A stretch of DNA of 64,000 nt, taken from contig CM119265.1 of assembly GCA_051294375.1 (NCBI GenBank), forward strand, positions 11,409,818 to 11,473,817. Reading direction: 5' to 3'. The notes beneath the pieces are model-generated. The model ran no database searches. It saw only the letters and a program-made list of their open reading frames with translations, and was not told where the DNA came from. Positions 22,482 to 33,663 of the stretch are shown here, piece after piece. How positions within the stretch are numbered: the first letter of the stretch is position 1; each line of letters begins with the position of its first letter. The translations under genes and the position numbers were made by a program. Origin of the DNA: Paraspadella gotoi. Its lineage: Eukaryota; Chaetognatha.

Positions 22482-23216
22482 TTACATACGAAAATAAGGA
22501 GGTGAGATAAGTGCTGGAATCCCAGCCCCGTTTGAGCTCTCCAGCTTTGCCAATTTGGCAAAAGTCCTTCCATTGATGACAAATCCAATCTGATGGGAAC
22601 GCAGCAGCCCTGCATTGAGGCATAAAGGAGTCAAATCCAGAAACAATATCAGATACGGATGAGAGCTCATCTTCCGAACCAGAAATGTCCAAGTCTGGTG
22701 CATCATATATGGAAGCATTTGGTCGATGCAAAATCGACAACTTGGGCAAAGCCGGAGTAGCAAGGTCGACCCCAGAAGCAGGGGCATTACGACTAGAAAC
22801 GAATCAATGAGATGGAAGCAACAACGCGAAATCCAGGAGCCACGAAGTAATGTACATAAAAGAAAATACTGGCACTGGACCGCCGAAGATCCGGCTTGAA
22901 TAAAGTCGAATTGATTTGTTTCGAGGCTACAGGCCGGGATTTCAGAATGCACCTTGTCCGCCCCCAAACCACCATACGCCCTGTTATAAGACGATGCATT
23001 CGGTCCCTTGACCGCTTCAGGCGGCGGAGACAAACCTGGCGGCGCCCTACCGGGCCAATCTCGCTTACGGGGAGGAGATGGAGGAGACAGCCTGAGTCCG
23101 CGGGCGGCTCCTGAGCTGGAAAGGCCCACTCGCTTATGACCGCTTAAGCGCGTGCTCGGACATAATATATGAGAAATTTTGGAAATGAATAAGAAATATC
23201 CACACAAATATTTCAA
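22482..23216 (-). pseudogene. DIRS-like gag-proximal region
   Basis: A long open frame, Pro/Arg/Ser-rich in its N-terminal half ('RDWPGRAPPGLSPPPEA'). In an overlapping frame there is an acidic 'SGSEDELSSVSDIVSGFDSF' stretch, then 'RGWDSSTYLTSLF' leading into the RT. The identity as gag is inferred from position. No zinc knuckle was seen. Confidence 0.45.
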
Positions 23217-23545
23217 GAGAAATATAAAAAAAAAAAAAAAAAAATATTTAAAAAAATATTCAAAACATTAAATTACAAAACCTTCTGTAACAAAACCTGT
23301 AAACACGTGGTCGTGAAACAAAAAGTGATTTCCTTTTCCGATGCATCCTGAGAGGAGAAAGAGGAGGAGAGGAGCAGGAGGAGTCTGCTCCTTCTGCTTT
23401 TCTCTTTTCTTTCTTGTGGACACACATCTGGAACAAAAGAGCATCTGCGTGGTGGACAGGAACGACAAGATAGAATTTTGCTTAGAGCCGGGGCTGGAGT
23501 CGAAAAAAAATTTGGCCTGAAACCGGAGCTGGAGCCGTGACAAAA

Positions 23546-24060
23546 AAATCTTAAAAGTATAAGGATCTTGCCAAAGAATAGAATTAATGAAAAAGTACTA
23601 TAATCTAATTTGCATATTGCAGTAAAAAAATACTTAAATCGATATGAAAGAAAGAAAATTGACACACATTTCAACTTCCTCACTGCCTCACTAATGTTTG
23701 GTAGTTAAACCATAAACCGGCAAAAATAGGCATTTAGAAAAATGATCGGCATATAGCATACAATCTGGCATATTCAAATTGTAAAAAAAATTTAAGGTTT
23801 TTCGATCAACAACATTGGACAATGGACAGAGTACGAAAAAGACTTCCTCTGGCAAAGAAATCTGTATTAAATATGCTATTTGGTTATTTTATTATTTATT
23901 TCTTTGATAACAATCATATTAATTCCCATTACAATTATTTGAGACCAGGAACAGATTGTTCACATTTATACAATAAACTTTATCTGAGATGCTTGTGTAG
24001 TTCTGTAATACTAAAAATGGCGATAATAAAAGTTTTTAGAAGGAAAAAAATAATCAGAAT
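23546..24060. other. No gene seen
   Basis: AT-rich intron sequence. A plus-strand 84-codon ORF (23822-24076) shows no recognisable motif. Confidence 0.4.
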
Positions 24061-24150
24061 GATAGTCATTCATTGATGCGATGATAGTCATTCATTGATG
24101 CGATGATAGTCATTCATTGACGCGATGATAGTCATTCATTGACGCGATGA
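24061..24150. repeat. 22-bp tandem repeat, four copies
   Basis: Unit 'GATAGTCATTCATTGATGCG' plus AT, repeated four times with a T/C change in the last copies. It is followed by GA-rich DNA to about 24270. Confidence 0.9.
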
Positions 24151-24599
24151 ATCAATTAGAGAGTGAGAGAGAAAGAGAGAGAGAGACAGACAGAGAGTGT
24201 ACGAAAACTAGCGGGAGAGAGACGGAGGGGGACGGAGAAAGACGGAGGGAGACGGGGAGAGAGAGAGAGCCTGAACTCGTTTTTAAACGATTAAGAAAAG
24301 GCAGCACCTGATCAAAAAATATTTTTTTTTATCTTTAAAGTTGATCGCTGCCATTTTCAGGGAGTTTCTATTCTATATTCCACATTAAGGGACTTGCTAT
24401 TTCCGTTTCTTTAAGAGGTTAAAGTCCAATCTCAACTTTCGCCATTTTCAGTCACCGAGAGAGAGAGAGAAAGAAAAAAAAAGAGAGTTGAATCGATCTT
24501 GTTTTTAGTCGCCAGGTTCAAAGTTTGATGTTTAGATTTTGAAAATTCCAAGTTTCGGTTGACGAAGAGTGAAGAGAAAGGAGAAAGTTATCATGTAAT

Positions 24600-25190
24600 T
24601 AACATAAGGTAGGGTTTTATTTTTTTAAAATCTGTAATTCTGGATGGAATTATGATTCTTATCAAACCCCCCCCCACATTAGCCTTTTGTCTCTCCAAAA
24701 GGCGAGACACCGCGCTGTGACCAGACATGTGAACCAGAAACAAAAGTCAAACGAAAAAACCAGACTCCCGGCCTCAGCGACAGCAGAGCTGCTGCAGGGC
24801 CCAGTCCCGACGCTGCATCACTCTGTCGAAGTGCTGCTGAGCCTGGGAACGCGTCACTAGTCCCGAGAAACACCAAAACGAAGCGCCCCATGAGACGTCC
24901 CTGCAATGGAACCGAAAGAAAGTCTGATCTCCGGACCCGTCTCCGGCCCTGAGAATGACGCCGAGGACGACGCCGCGGGCGAAGGCTTCTGAGACCACCA
25001 TGGTACGCGTAGATCCTGTCGGAGCGTCGGCATCCGCTTCCAAAAAGAGCGCCTTGAGAATTGCCGCAAAACGTTGAGGCGAAAGCGGAGTAAAGGGCGG
25101 CGAAGGGGCGCAGAAAAGAAAACGTGAGACGGCGCTAAACAGTAGCGGACTTGAAGCCACTCCCTCAGAGCTGCAATGGAGATATGTCAT
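24600..25190 (-). pseudogene. Second DIRS-like element, tyrosine recombinase 3' end
   Basis: Frame 24774-25190 contains 'LSPQRFAAILKALFLEADAD', 'AFARGVVLGVILRAGD' and 'DQTFFRFHCRDV', collinear with the recombinase remnant at 21189-21533. The presumed catalytic Tyr is His here and the H-x-x-R box is lost. It continues to 'QQHFDRVMQRRDWALQQLC' and a stop, then a 3' end with CTTTTGTCTCTCC and a C9 run joined to 'GATGGAATTATGATTC'. The same 3' end occurs inverted at 31380-31615. Confidence 0.6.
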
Positions 25191-25469
25191 CTCTCAAATC
25201 CTCCGCCCCGCGGGGCGGCTCTAGGGCGGCCCCAGGGGCAGACTATTCCAGGGGAGCAGCAAAATGGTCATTGAGGGGGGCGCCCTATAAGACCCAAACG
25301 TTTGAGGGGAACCCCCTGGGGGCCCCCTGGGGCCAAAAAAAGTCTGCCCTGGGGGTAACCCCTTGGGAGCAAAAAAAGTGCTCCCCCAGGGGCGAGTTAA
25401 GGAGAGAGCAAAGTTTAGATAAGAAAATATACTTTCTGACAATGTTATTGTATCTGAGAATATCTCTCC

Positions 25470-25590
25470 CTGTCTGTTACTCTCTCTCTCTCTTCTCTCT
25501 CTCTCTTTTTTTCTATCTGTTTCTTTTTCTCTCTTTCTTTTTCTTTCTCTCTCTCTATCTTTTCTCTCTCTCTATCTTTCAAGACTTGTT
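25470..25590. repeat. CT-rich microsatellite
   Basis: (CT)n/(TTTCT)n. About 100 bp further on, at 25690-25735, is a hammerhead-like relic (CAGATGA ... GAGGAAAG) that lacks core bases. Confidence 0.8.
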
Positions 25591-26139
25591 TTATGTAACT
25601 AAAAAAATATATATTTTTTTCAAATTATTGTTAACATGAAAAAATTTTTTTTATTTATGATTTGTAATTAATAATTGTTTGTAGATTGCCTCAGATGAAC
25701 TCACGTTGTTGAGGAAAGGCTGATGGTTTGAGAGAGAAAGTGAGCAAAACTTTATATCTAGCTAAGTCACACACTTTTCTACCCACTAACAAGATTTTAT
25801 TCCAATCCATATATCTAATCATGAATAATTTGAGTTTAATGCTAATGTAGGATGGACTTAAAGACTGATTAATAATTAATTAATTAATTAATTAATTAAT
25901 TTTTTATAAGTGAATTAAAATAAATAAACCATCCTACTATTTATTCTACTATTTAAAATTTATAGATGAATTAAAATAAAATTTTGTGTGTGGTAGAAAA
26001 GTATGTAAGTGAAAGTGAGTTTTAATAGAAAAACAAAAGTCACATTTACTTGAATTTTATTAAAAAATTTTCTCACTCTTTCTCTTTCTTTTTTTACAGA
26101 TGAAATTAATATTAGCTAATTGTTAATGATTGTTGACAT

Positions 26140-26515
26140 TACGCAAGTTGACCAAATATGCAAGTTGACCAAATTATGACAGTTGACCAAATTATGAAAG
26201 TTTACCAATTATAAAAGTTTACCAAATTATAAAAGTTTACCAAATTCTAAAAGTTTACCAAATTCTAAAAGTTGACCAAATTATATCAGTTGACAAATAT
26301 GAAAGTTTACCAAATTATGAAAGTTAACCAAATTATAGTTGACTAAATTATAACAAAAATTACTAAATTATGCCAGTTGACCAAATTGTTAAAGTTGACC
26401 AAATTATGAAAGTTGACCAAATTATAAAAGTTGACCAAATTATATCAGTTGACCAAATTATGTCAGTTAACCAAATTATGTCATTTGACTAAATTATGCA
26501 AGTTGACCATATTGG
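26140..26515. repeat. ~18-bp minisatellite AAATTATGAAAGTTGACC
   Basis: About 20 tandem units varying at the ATGAAAG positions (GCAAG, ATCAG, AAAAG). The units stay near 18 bp, so they are not codon repeats with any supported frame. Confidence 0.9.
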
Positions 26516-26839
26516 TTCCAAATTATGATTGATTGATTAATTGAAGTGAAAGATATTATTTTGATTTTTATAATTTATTTTAATAAAAGATGAAAAAAGA
26601 AAAGAGATAGAGAAAGAGAGTGAGAGAGAGAGAGAAATAGGAGGGAGAGAGAGTCGTTCCAGGGGCAGGCAAATTCATCCCCTGGGGGTAGCCCCCAGGG
26701 GAAAGGTTTTTCAAGCCCCTGGGGGATTCCCTCTGGAGTGGCCCCTGGGGCCCAAAAAAAAGAGCTACAGGGGCCGCCCCTAGGCAGTAAGGATTTGCTT
26801 GCCCCCCGGGGCCCCCGGGGGGGCACCCGAGGGGCCGCC

Positions 26840-27507
26840 CTAGCAGCGCCCCCGGGGGAGGCGATTCTGAAGGATGACATACTTGGTGCAATGGGCCAAC
26901 GCAAAGACGCCGGCAGGGCGTCCACCCTGAAGGACGGGCCCATGTGCCCGGCACGATTTAACTTGGGAAGCTTGGACGGAACAAAACGCGCCCGCCTCCT
27001 GCATCGTGCGTACGTGTTGACGGTAGACAGGATATCTGGTGCAGAGAGCCGCTTCGAAATGCGGGATCAAACGCCCGTCGTGAACCGGAAGTAGAACGAC
27101 GCCGGCGAGGCGTGGTCCACCCAACGACGAAGACGCGAGGATGAGGAGGTTGTGCGAGACTCCAGTCTCTCGCCAACTCCCCTGACTCCGAGACGTGACA
27201 AAGCGAACGCCATTGCTTCGAAACTCAATCAGACGGCGACGCCGCTCCTTGGCGGCGGGCCGAAAGGCGTCGAAAAGCCGATCGACGTCCGAGTCGGACG
27301 TCACCTCTCCATCTCCCGATAAGGGTTAGTCCGGTTCCGGAGCTGAATGCGACGCCGTGTGCCGTCAAGGCGGTGAAGGCGACGCGTTGCGTCTAGAGGC
27401 CGAGGCAGGAGCCCGTGAGCGGGACTGCTCTCTGGAAGCGAAGGACTCGTCAAGGACCAGCGGCGAAGGGAAAAGCGAAGTGAAGTCGTCCATTCGATAA
27501 GAATCAC
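26840..27507 (-). pseudogene. Second DIRS-like element, gag-like region
   Basis: ATG at 27494 ('MDDFTSLFPSPLVLDES') opens an acidic N-terminus. After one frame change it continues as 'SDVDRLFDAFRPAAKERRR' and 'RFVTSRSQGSWRETG'. GC-rich, minus strand, upstream of the recombinase piece in the same orientation. Assignment to gag is by position only, and no RT remains between the two pieces. Confidence 0.35.
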
Positions 27508-27684
27508 ACATGAACGTAAGCAAAAAACGAGAATTAGATCAATATCAAATCGAGGAAACCCCCCCCTTTCTTTCTAAAATATTCAGTAAAAAAGAAAATA
27601 TTTGAAACTATACACACACAGAAAAACGGAAACCCCACACCCGCGACCACACCTACCCGGAGGCGAAAGGGGCGGCGGCGGGAG

Positions 27685-27770
27685 AATGTGGGGGGGTTTC
27701 GATAAGAATCATAATTCCATCCAGAATTACAGATTCTCTATTCGAAACCCCCCCCCCCACATTAGCCTCA
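27685..27770. repeat. Head-to-head junction of DIRS-like end sequences
   Basis: GTGGGGGGGTTTCGATAAG ... 'TTCTCTATTCGAAACC' plus a C run and ACATTAGCC. The left half matches the 24600-24665 end, the right half matches the end at 31590-31620. Two element ends facing each other is what an internal complementary region of a DIRS element looks like, or a tail-to-tail insertion. Confidence 0.4.
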
Positions 27771-27899
27771 GTAACGAGAAAAAACGCGGCGTGTGAACAA
27801 AAATATAAAAATAAAAAACGAAAGAAAGAAAGAAAAAAACAAAAATTTGATGGAGGGGCAAATAAAAGAATTTGCAAACGACTTTGAATAAAAGAACCC

Positions 27900-28340
27900 A
27901 AATTAACGCTCACCGGCGGAAATCTCCTTCTCCCGGCGAAGCGAATCCTGCATTTCCTTGAAAACCCGTCGAGGGTGTCCTTCAAAATGCGAAATACTTC
28001 CAGGCCTCCAGCCGATTGCGCTCGCCTCCCAGGGCTACGCGTAGGCTGTCCACCCCCCAAACCGACACCCCTGGTACCGGGTTGCGGCGCCCCTGCGCGC
28101 GCGGCTCGAGGCGCCGTAACCGAGGTAACGGAAGACAGCGCCTAAAGCGGAGGAGGTGGAGAGAAACACCGACCGGGGCGCGAGGCATCTTGCGACGCAG
28201 TCGCGCCCACGTGAATCTCAGGGTCCCTCAAACCCTTGGTTGAAACCGAAGATTTCGTCGAACTGCGATCGCGCGATCCTTTTCGAGGTTTATCGCGCGA
28301 TTTCTTACAATCGTCGAGAGCAGACAAAGACAAGCGTGAA
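27900..28340 (-). pseudogene. GC-rich coding-like remnant
   Basis: Alternating frames such as 'SALDDCKKSRDKPRKGSRDR' and 'FKEMQDSLRREKEISAG' followed by GTGAGC. Probably part of the second DIRS-like element's 5' region. No identifiable domain. Confidence 0.3.
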
Positions 28341-28363
28341 AGTTCAAAATTTGATATGAAAAG

Positions 28364-31321
28364 GTATAGGACTAAGCTCTGACGAACAAAGCCAGAGGTT
28401 TTTTTAATATATTCTTATACCGGCCAAGGTAGAATGATGGCAATATTGTTAATATTAAGTTTCAAAAAAATCCTACCATAAATATAGAAAATGGGTCATT
28501 CAACTCAACTTCAAAATAGGCCAAAATGAAGTACAAATTCAGAAAGCTGAGCTCCTGCCGATTCCGAAAATGTATTCACTTTAAACATTTGATGCATTCT
28601 ACGCCATTTTATATCGGTTTTAATTATAATATAAAATAAAAGAAACCTATCAAACGAAAAGGCCAATCTATCTGATATTTTTTAAGAATTTTTTATTACT
28701 GAATTAGAAATATGTAATAGAGAGACATTTTTAAATTTCAACTTGTAATCATGGAAAATGAAACATTTTTCAACTTTAACCCCGAATTCTTCATAACTGG
28801 AACGCGTATCAAAAATGTCTTTCTATTACATTTTACAAAATGTTTTAAGATTGCTAATCAATTTTTTAACAGTCGTTTAGGCTGCAACTCTTCAAATTCA
28901 GTGTAGATTCATTGTAGCTCGAAATTCTTTACCAACTATTTAACTGAAGAATTTTGTTCATGACTGGAAACCAACAGAGTCACAAGATTAATTGTTTAAT
29001 TCTCCCCTTCTAAATTATCCCTTACTGTGTTTAAACTTCTTACCTAAATTTTTTAACAATCAGATTGAAAAACTAATCTTAAAAAATGTGCTTAACCCAT
29101 TAAACTTAACAATTTTTGTTATTTACCGATTTAAAAAATTATTGAAAAACAGAATGTTTACATTTAAATAAAAACGTTTTTTTTGGTGATTACTGATGAC
29201 TATAATGTATTTCTCGATGCATTAGCTCTAATACATCAAAGAATTACGCATTGTTATGCTGAATGACCTTCCTCTTAACCAAAATCCTGGAAAATTGACC
29301 CCTTCTTTGGAAGATTTTCGCCATAGAAGATTTCTCCCGAATCTGACTCCCGTTGAAAACTCTTAGAATTTCTGATCGTTAGCTCTCTTTTACTTTTACT
29401 TTAAATAAAAATTTCACCAAAATGGACTAATTCACTTTCCCATAATCGTATCAATATCAAAATAACCAAAATAAATGTAAAGAAAAATTTTGAGAGCCCT
29501 TCAGACATATGGTAGGAGTCTACGTCGTTCTTAGAAATCGAGGAAGACTTTTTCAATGGAGATTTTCGTTAAAATCTGACTAACATATGTCAACGCCCCT
29601 GGGAAAATTCAGGTAAAAAAAGATGTAAAAACACTCGATTCCGATCCTGTACATCTGAAGGGCTCGCATTTTTTTCTCTTGACAAATAACATCATTTTTG
29701 ACATCGAACCATTCGATTCAAATGGACTGGTCCGCTCGGAAAATATTTTTTGACGCAATTTTATATAATAAAATAAAGGGATTTTTCAACTTCAATACAA
29801 TGTCAACGCATTTAAGGAATGTTGTCATTTTACAATAAACTTTGAATTCAGGAATCCGATAGCAAATATGTCTGAAGGGCTCTCAAATTTTTTCTTTACA
29901 TTCATTTGGTTATTTTAATATGATACGATCATGTTAAAGTGAATAGTCCATTTTAGTGAAAATTTTTATTTAAAGTAAAAGTAAAAGAGGAGCTAACAAT
30001 CGGAATTCTAAAGTAGTTTCAACCGGGAGTCAGATTCGGAAAAAATCTTAAATGGCGAAAATCTTCCAAAGAAGGGTGGGTTTCCCAAAGATTTGGTTAA
30101 TATTTTCTATATTTATGGTCGTATTTTGAAACTTAAAAATAGCAATATTGCCATCATTCTACTATGGCCGATCAAAGAATATATTAAAAAAACCTCTGAC
30201 TTTTTTCGTCAGAGCTTAGTCCTACAATATGGCTATCGGATTCCTGAATTTGAAGTTTATTGTAAATCACAACATATGTTAATATGCGTTGACATTGTAT
30301 TGAAGTTGAGAAATCCCTTTATTTTATATATAAAAATTGCGTCAAAAATATTTTCCGAGCGGACCAGTCCATTTGAATCTGATGGTTTGATGTCAAAATG
30401 ATGGTTATTTGTCAAGAGAAAAAAAAATGCGAGCCCTTCAGATGCAACAGGATCGAATCGAGTGTTTTTACATCTATTTTTTACCTGAATTTTTCCAGGA
30501 GCGTTGACATTATTTGTAGTCAGATTTTAACAAAAATCTCCATTGAAAAGTCTTCCTCGATTTCTAAGAACGACGTAGACTCCTAAAAGGTAATAATTAG
30601 GAGTCTACGTCGTTCTAGAGATCGAGGAAGACTTTTTCAATGGAGATTCGTTCAAATCTGACTACCAAACAATATAAACAGCTCCTGGTAAAAATTCTGG
30701 TAAAATATCGATGTAAAACACTTGATTCCGATCCTGTTGCATCTGAAGGGCTCGCATTTTTTTTCTCTTGTCAAATCAATCATCATCTGATATCAAACAA
30801 GCCAGAACAAATAGACTGCTTCTCGATGGAAAAATTTTCCATCTCTGATTTTATATAGAAATGAAAGGGATTTTTTTCCTTGAAAACGATATAAACGTGT
30901 CTGAGGTATGTTCCTGTTTAACAAATGAGGTCTAATTTTGGAATCCTTTGGCAAAGTATCTGAAGGCCTCTCAAAAATTTTTCTTTACATTTTATTTGGT
31001 TATTTTGATATGATACGATCATGTAAAGTGAATTAGTCCATTTTGGTGAAATTTTTATTTAAAGTAAAAAGTAAAAGAGGAGCTAACGATCGAATTCTAA
31101 GAGTTTCAACCGGGAGTCAGATTAGGGAAAAATCTTCTATGGCGAAAATCTTCCAAAGAAGGGGTGGATTTTCCAAAGATTTTGGTAATAATTTTCCATA
31201 TTTATGGTTGGATTTTTTTGAAACTTAATATTAACAATATTGCCCATCATTCTACCATGGCCGGTATAAGAATATATTAAAAAAACCTCGGGCTTTGTTC
31301 GTCAGAGCTTAGTCCTATAAT
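28364..31321. mobile_element. 2.96-kb non-coding element with >130-bp inverted ends
   Basis: 'TATAGGACTAAGCTCTGACG' at the left is mirrored by 'CGTCAGAGCTTAGTCCTATA' at the right, and the match continues inward for about 130 bp ('TTAATATATTCTTATACCGG'). Inside, a ~725-bp unit occurs twice in the same orientation (29510-30220, 30598-31318), with inverted partial copies at 28364-29505 and 30222-30597. No ORF has a recognisable product. A fold-back or non-autonomous TIR transposon fits best. A solo end copy lies at 33290-33437. Confidence 0.65.
30400..30775. repeat. Palindrome centred at about 30595
   Basis: 'AACGACGTAGACTCCTAA' and 'TTAGGAGTCTACGTCGTT' face each other across about 12 nt, and the arms match for about 180 bp. 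The same module lies alone at 29510-29700 and inverted at 56868-57055. Confidence 0.8.
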
Positions 31322-31379
31322 AAATATCGAAGGAAGTCCCGATAATATCGAAAAAAGCGCTAAAATAAGCGAAAGCGAC

Positions 31380-31615
31380 TGATCACAGAGCGCAAAAAAA
31401 GAAGTGACGCGTTCCCAGGCTCAGCAGCACTTCGACAGAGTGATGCAGCGTCGGGACTGGGCCCTGCAGCAGCTCTGCTGTCGCTGAGGCCGAGAGTCTG
31501 GTTTTTTCGTTTGACTTTTGTTTGTTTCACATGTCTGGTCACAGCGCGGTGTCTCGCCTTTTGGAGAGACAAAAGGCTCATGTGGGGGGGGTTTCGAATA
31601 GAGAATTATGCAGTT
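31380..31615 (+). pseudogene. DIRS-like 3'-end fragment (third copy)
   Basis: Plus-strand 'SQAQQHFDRVMQRRDWALQQ' then stop, followed by GGAGAGACAAAAGG and a G8 run, is the reverse complement of 24655-24870. Only the end of the recombinase frame and the 3' terminus are kept. Confidence 0.65.
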
Positions 31616-33289
31616 TCTTTTTTGAAGTAATTTAGTAAAATAGTTATATTTCTTCTATCAAATTGAGCGTATTTCCAGATTTCTGTTTTTGGTTTTTAAT
31701 GCACGAGTTTCTTGAGGGAATTTTCACAGTTTTTTTTGCTGAGGGTTTGCACGGAAAACTTAATCCACGGGGAGTAGGGTGTCGAGTCGCAAAGAGGGCG
31801 TCACTTGTGGGGTATTGAAGGAGTGAAGAAATAGAGGGAAAATAATGGTGTATTTCGCGAAGAGTAGAAACGAGAGAATGTACCGCTAGACAAAATATAC
31901 TGAGGGGCAGGAGGAGGAAAGAAGAAGAAGAAGAGAATTGGACGGCAGGCTAAATCCTCCTCTGTTAAGTTAAATGGGTAAGCACATTTTTTAAAGATTT
32001 GTTTTTAAATCTGGTTGTTAAAAAATTCTAGGTAAGAAGTTAAAACACGGTATAGGATAGTTTAGAAGGGGAGAATTAAACAATTAATCTCGTTACTCTG
32101 TTGGTTTTCCAGTCATGAACAAAATCTTCAGTTAAATAGATGGTAAAGAAATTCGAGCTACAATGAATCTACACTGAATTTGAAGAGTTGCAGCCTAAAC
32201 GACTGCAATAATATTGAATTAAAAATTTGATTAGCAATCTTAAAAACATTTGTAAAAATGTAATAGAGAGACATTTTGATAAACGCGTTCCAGTTAGAAA
32301 GATTTCAGGGTTAAAGTTTAAAAATGTTTCATTTTCAAGGATACAAGTTGAAATTTAAAAATGTCTCTCTATTACATTTTTTTAATTCAGTAATAAAGAA
32401 TTCATAAAAAATATCAGATGGATTGGCCTTTTCGTTTGACCTGCAACTCTTCAGATAGGTTTCTTTTATTTTATATTATAATTAAAACCGATATAAAATG
32501 GGGTAGAATGCATCAAATGCTTAAAGTGAATACATTTTCAGAATCGCCAGGAGCTCAGCTTTCTGAATTTGTACTCCATTTTAGCCTATTTTGAAGTTGA
32601 ATTGAATGACCCTTTTTCTTAATAGCTTTATTTGGAAAATGAAAAAAAGTTTTTACGCCACAAAATTAAATGATATTAATATGGTTTTCTGGTCATTTTA
32701 CGCCATTCTACGCCACAACTGTATAAAAAAGGCTGGATAAATCTTTAAAACCACTTAACCGAATAGCTTTTACTAGAAAAAAGTCAGAAAGTCTTTACGT
32801 CACATCATGATATCATATTAAACGGTTTTACCTTCATTTCACGCCATTTTACGCCACAATTCTTTTCCAAATTTAAATATAAACATAAATATATATATAT
32901 ACATATAAATATAAACATGATATATTTTAAAATTTTTGATGGAAAAATCATTAACGCCACATATGTAACTAGGAAAAAAAACGTTTTGGCGTAGTTTTTA
33001 CGCCACCAGCGCCAACAAACACGTAAAAAAAAAGAAATCAAATCTGAATCCAATACTACTATGTATTTTCCAAAATTTTGGTTGAATATCCTTGACAGCA
33101 GTAAGGAGGCAGAAACGTTACTCCAAATTGACGTAAATCAGTTGGCGTAAATCAAATATTTAAAAGTCAAACTTGGAATTAACGATTAAAGTACACTTCG
33201 TTAGGCTTAATATAAGGTTTAAAACCATCGAATGAAGAAAATCAGTATTTTTAAAATTTTTGTGCAAAATAAGGGGTGGATTTTCTGAA

Positions 33290-33437
33290 GATTTTGGTAA
33301 ATATTTTCTATATTTATGGTCGGATTTTTTTGAAACTTAACAATAGCAATATTGCTATCATTCTACATTGGCCGGTAAAAGAATATATTGAAAAAACCTC
33401 TGGTTTTTTTCGTCAGAGCCTAGTCCTAGTAATTCAT
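33290..33437. repeat. Solo end of the 28.36-31.32 kb element family
   Basis: Matches the right end of that element through 'GTCAGAGCCTAGTCCTA'. A noisy counterpart lies at about 41085-41150. Confidence 0.65.
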
Positions 33438-33663
33438 ATTTTTTTTATTTAAAAAAAAACTAAGTCCCAGTCAAAACTATAAAAGCGTACATAGTAGTTT
33501 TTATAGAAAAAAAGCGTGACGCCGCGACGACGACTACGTCACAAAGAAGCGTCCCCTTCGCATAATCTCGCCAAGATTCCTTGACGAGATAATTAGGTCG
33601 GCTCCACATCCCTGCTCACTACTATTGCAGACCGCCACGATGCCCACTCTCCCATCTCCTTAC

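Larger units (their letters stand above)
20931..23545 (-). mobile_element. DIRS-like tyrosine-recombinase retrotransposon
   Basis: Sense strand is minus. From 5' (23.5 kb) to 3' (20.9 kb): a gag-like Pro/Arg/Ser-rich frame, reverse transcriptase/RNase H, tyrosine recombinase end. The element is bounded by inverted repeats at 21011-21165 and 23330-23465 ('GATGCTCTTTTGTTCCAGATG' type core, mirrored), typical of DIRS-group elements, which lack an integrase and use a tyrosine recombinase. Several frameshifts mean it is inactive. Outside the inverted repeats both flanks carry GGAGCCGGAGCT-like direct repeats. No methyltransferase domain was seen. Confidence 0.78.
25195..26870. mobile_element. Insertion bounded by inverted GC-rich 'CCCCTGGGG' blocks
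   Basis: 25195-25395 and 26650-26870 are islands of CCCCTGGGGG/GGGGCCCC separated by short A runs, roughly mirror images ('GGGCGGCCCC', 'GGGGCCAAAAAAA' against its complement). Between them lies AT-rich DNA with a CT tract, AATT repeat and minisatellite. It interrupts the second DIRS-like element. The short GC palindromes translate to Pro/Gly-rich ORFs that I reject as genes. Confidence 0.45.

Noticed and set aside
25686-25735. Hammerhead-like CAGATGA...GAGGAAAG after a CT tract
   Set aside because: Invariant U4 is replaced and no cleavage site follows; at most a relic.
26140-26515. CRISPR-like array
   Set aside because: Direct tandem units without spacers, in a eukaryotic intron.
26575-26954. 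Pro/Gly-rich ORFs of ~120 codons on the minus strand
   Set aside because: Produced by GC palindrome islands, different in each frame, without motif.
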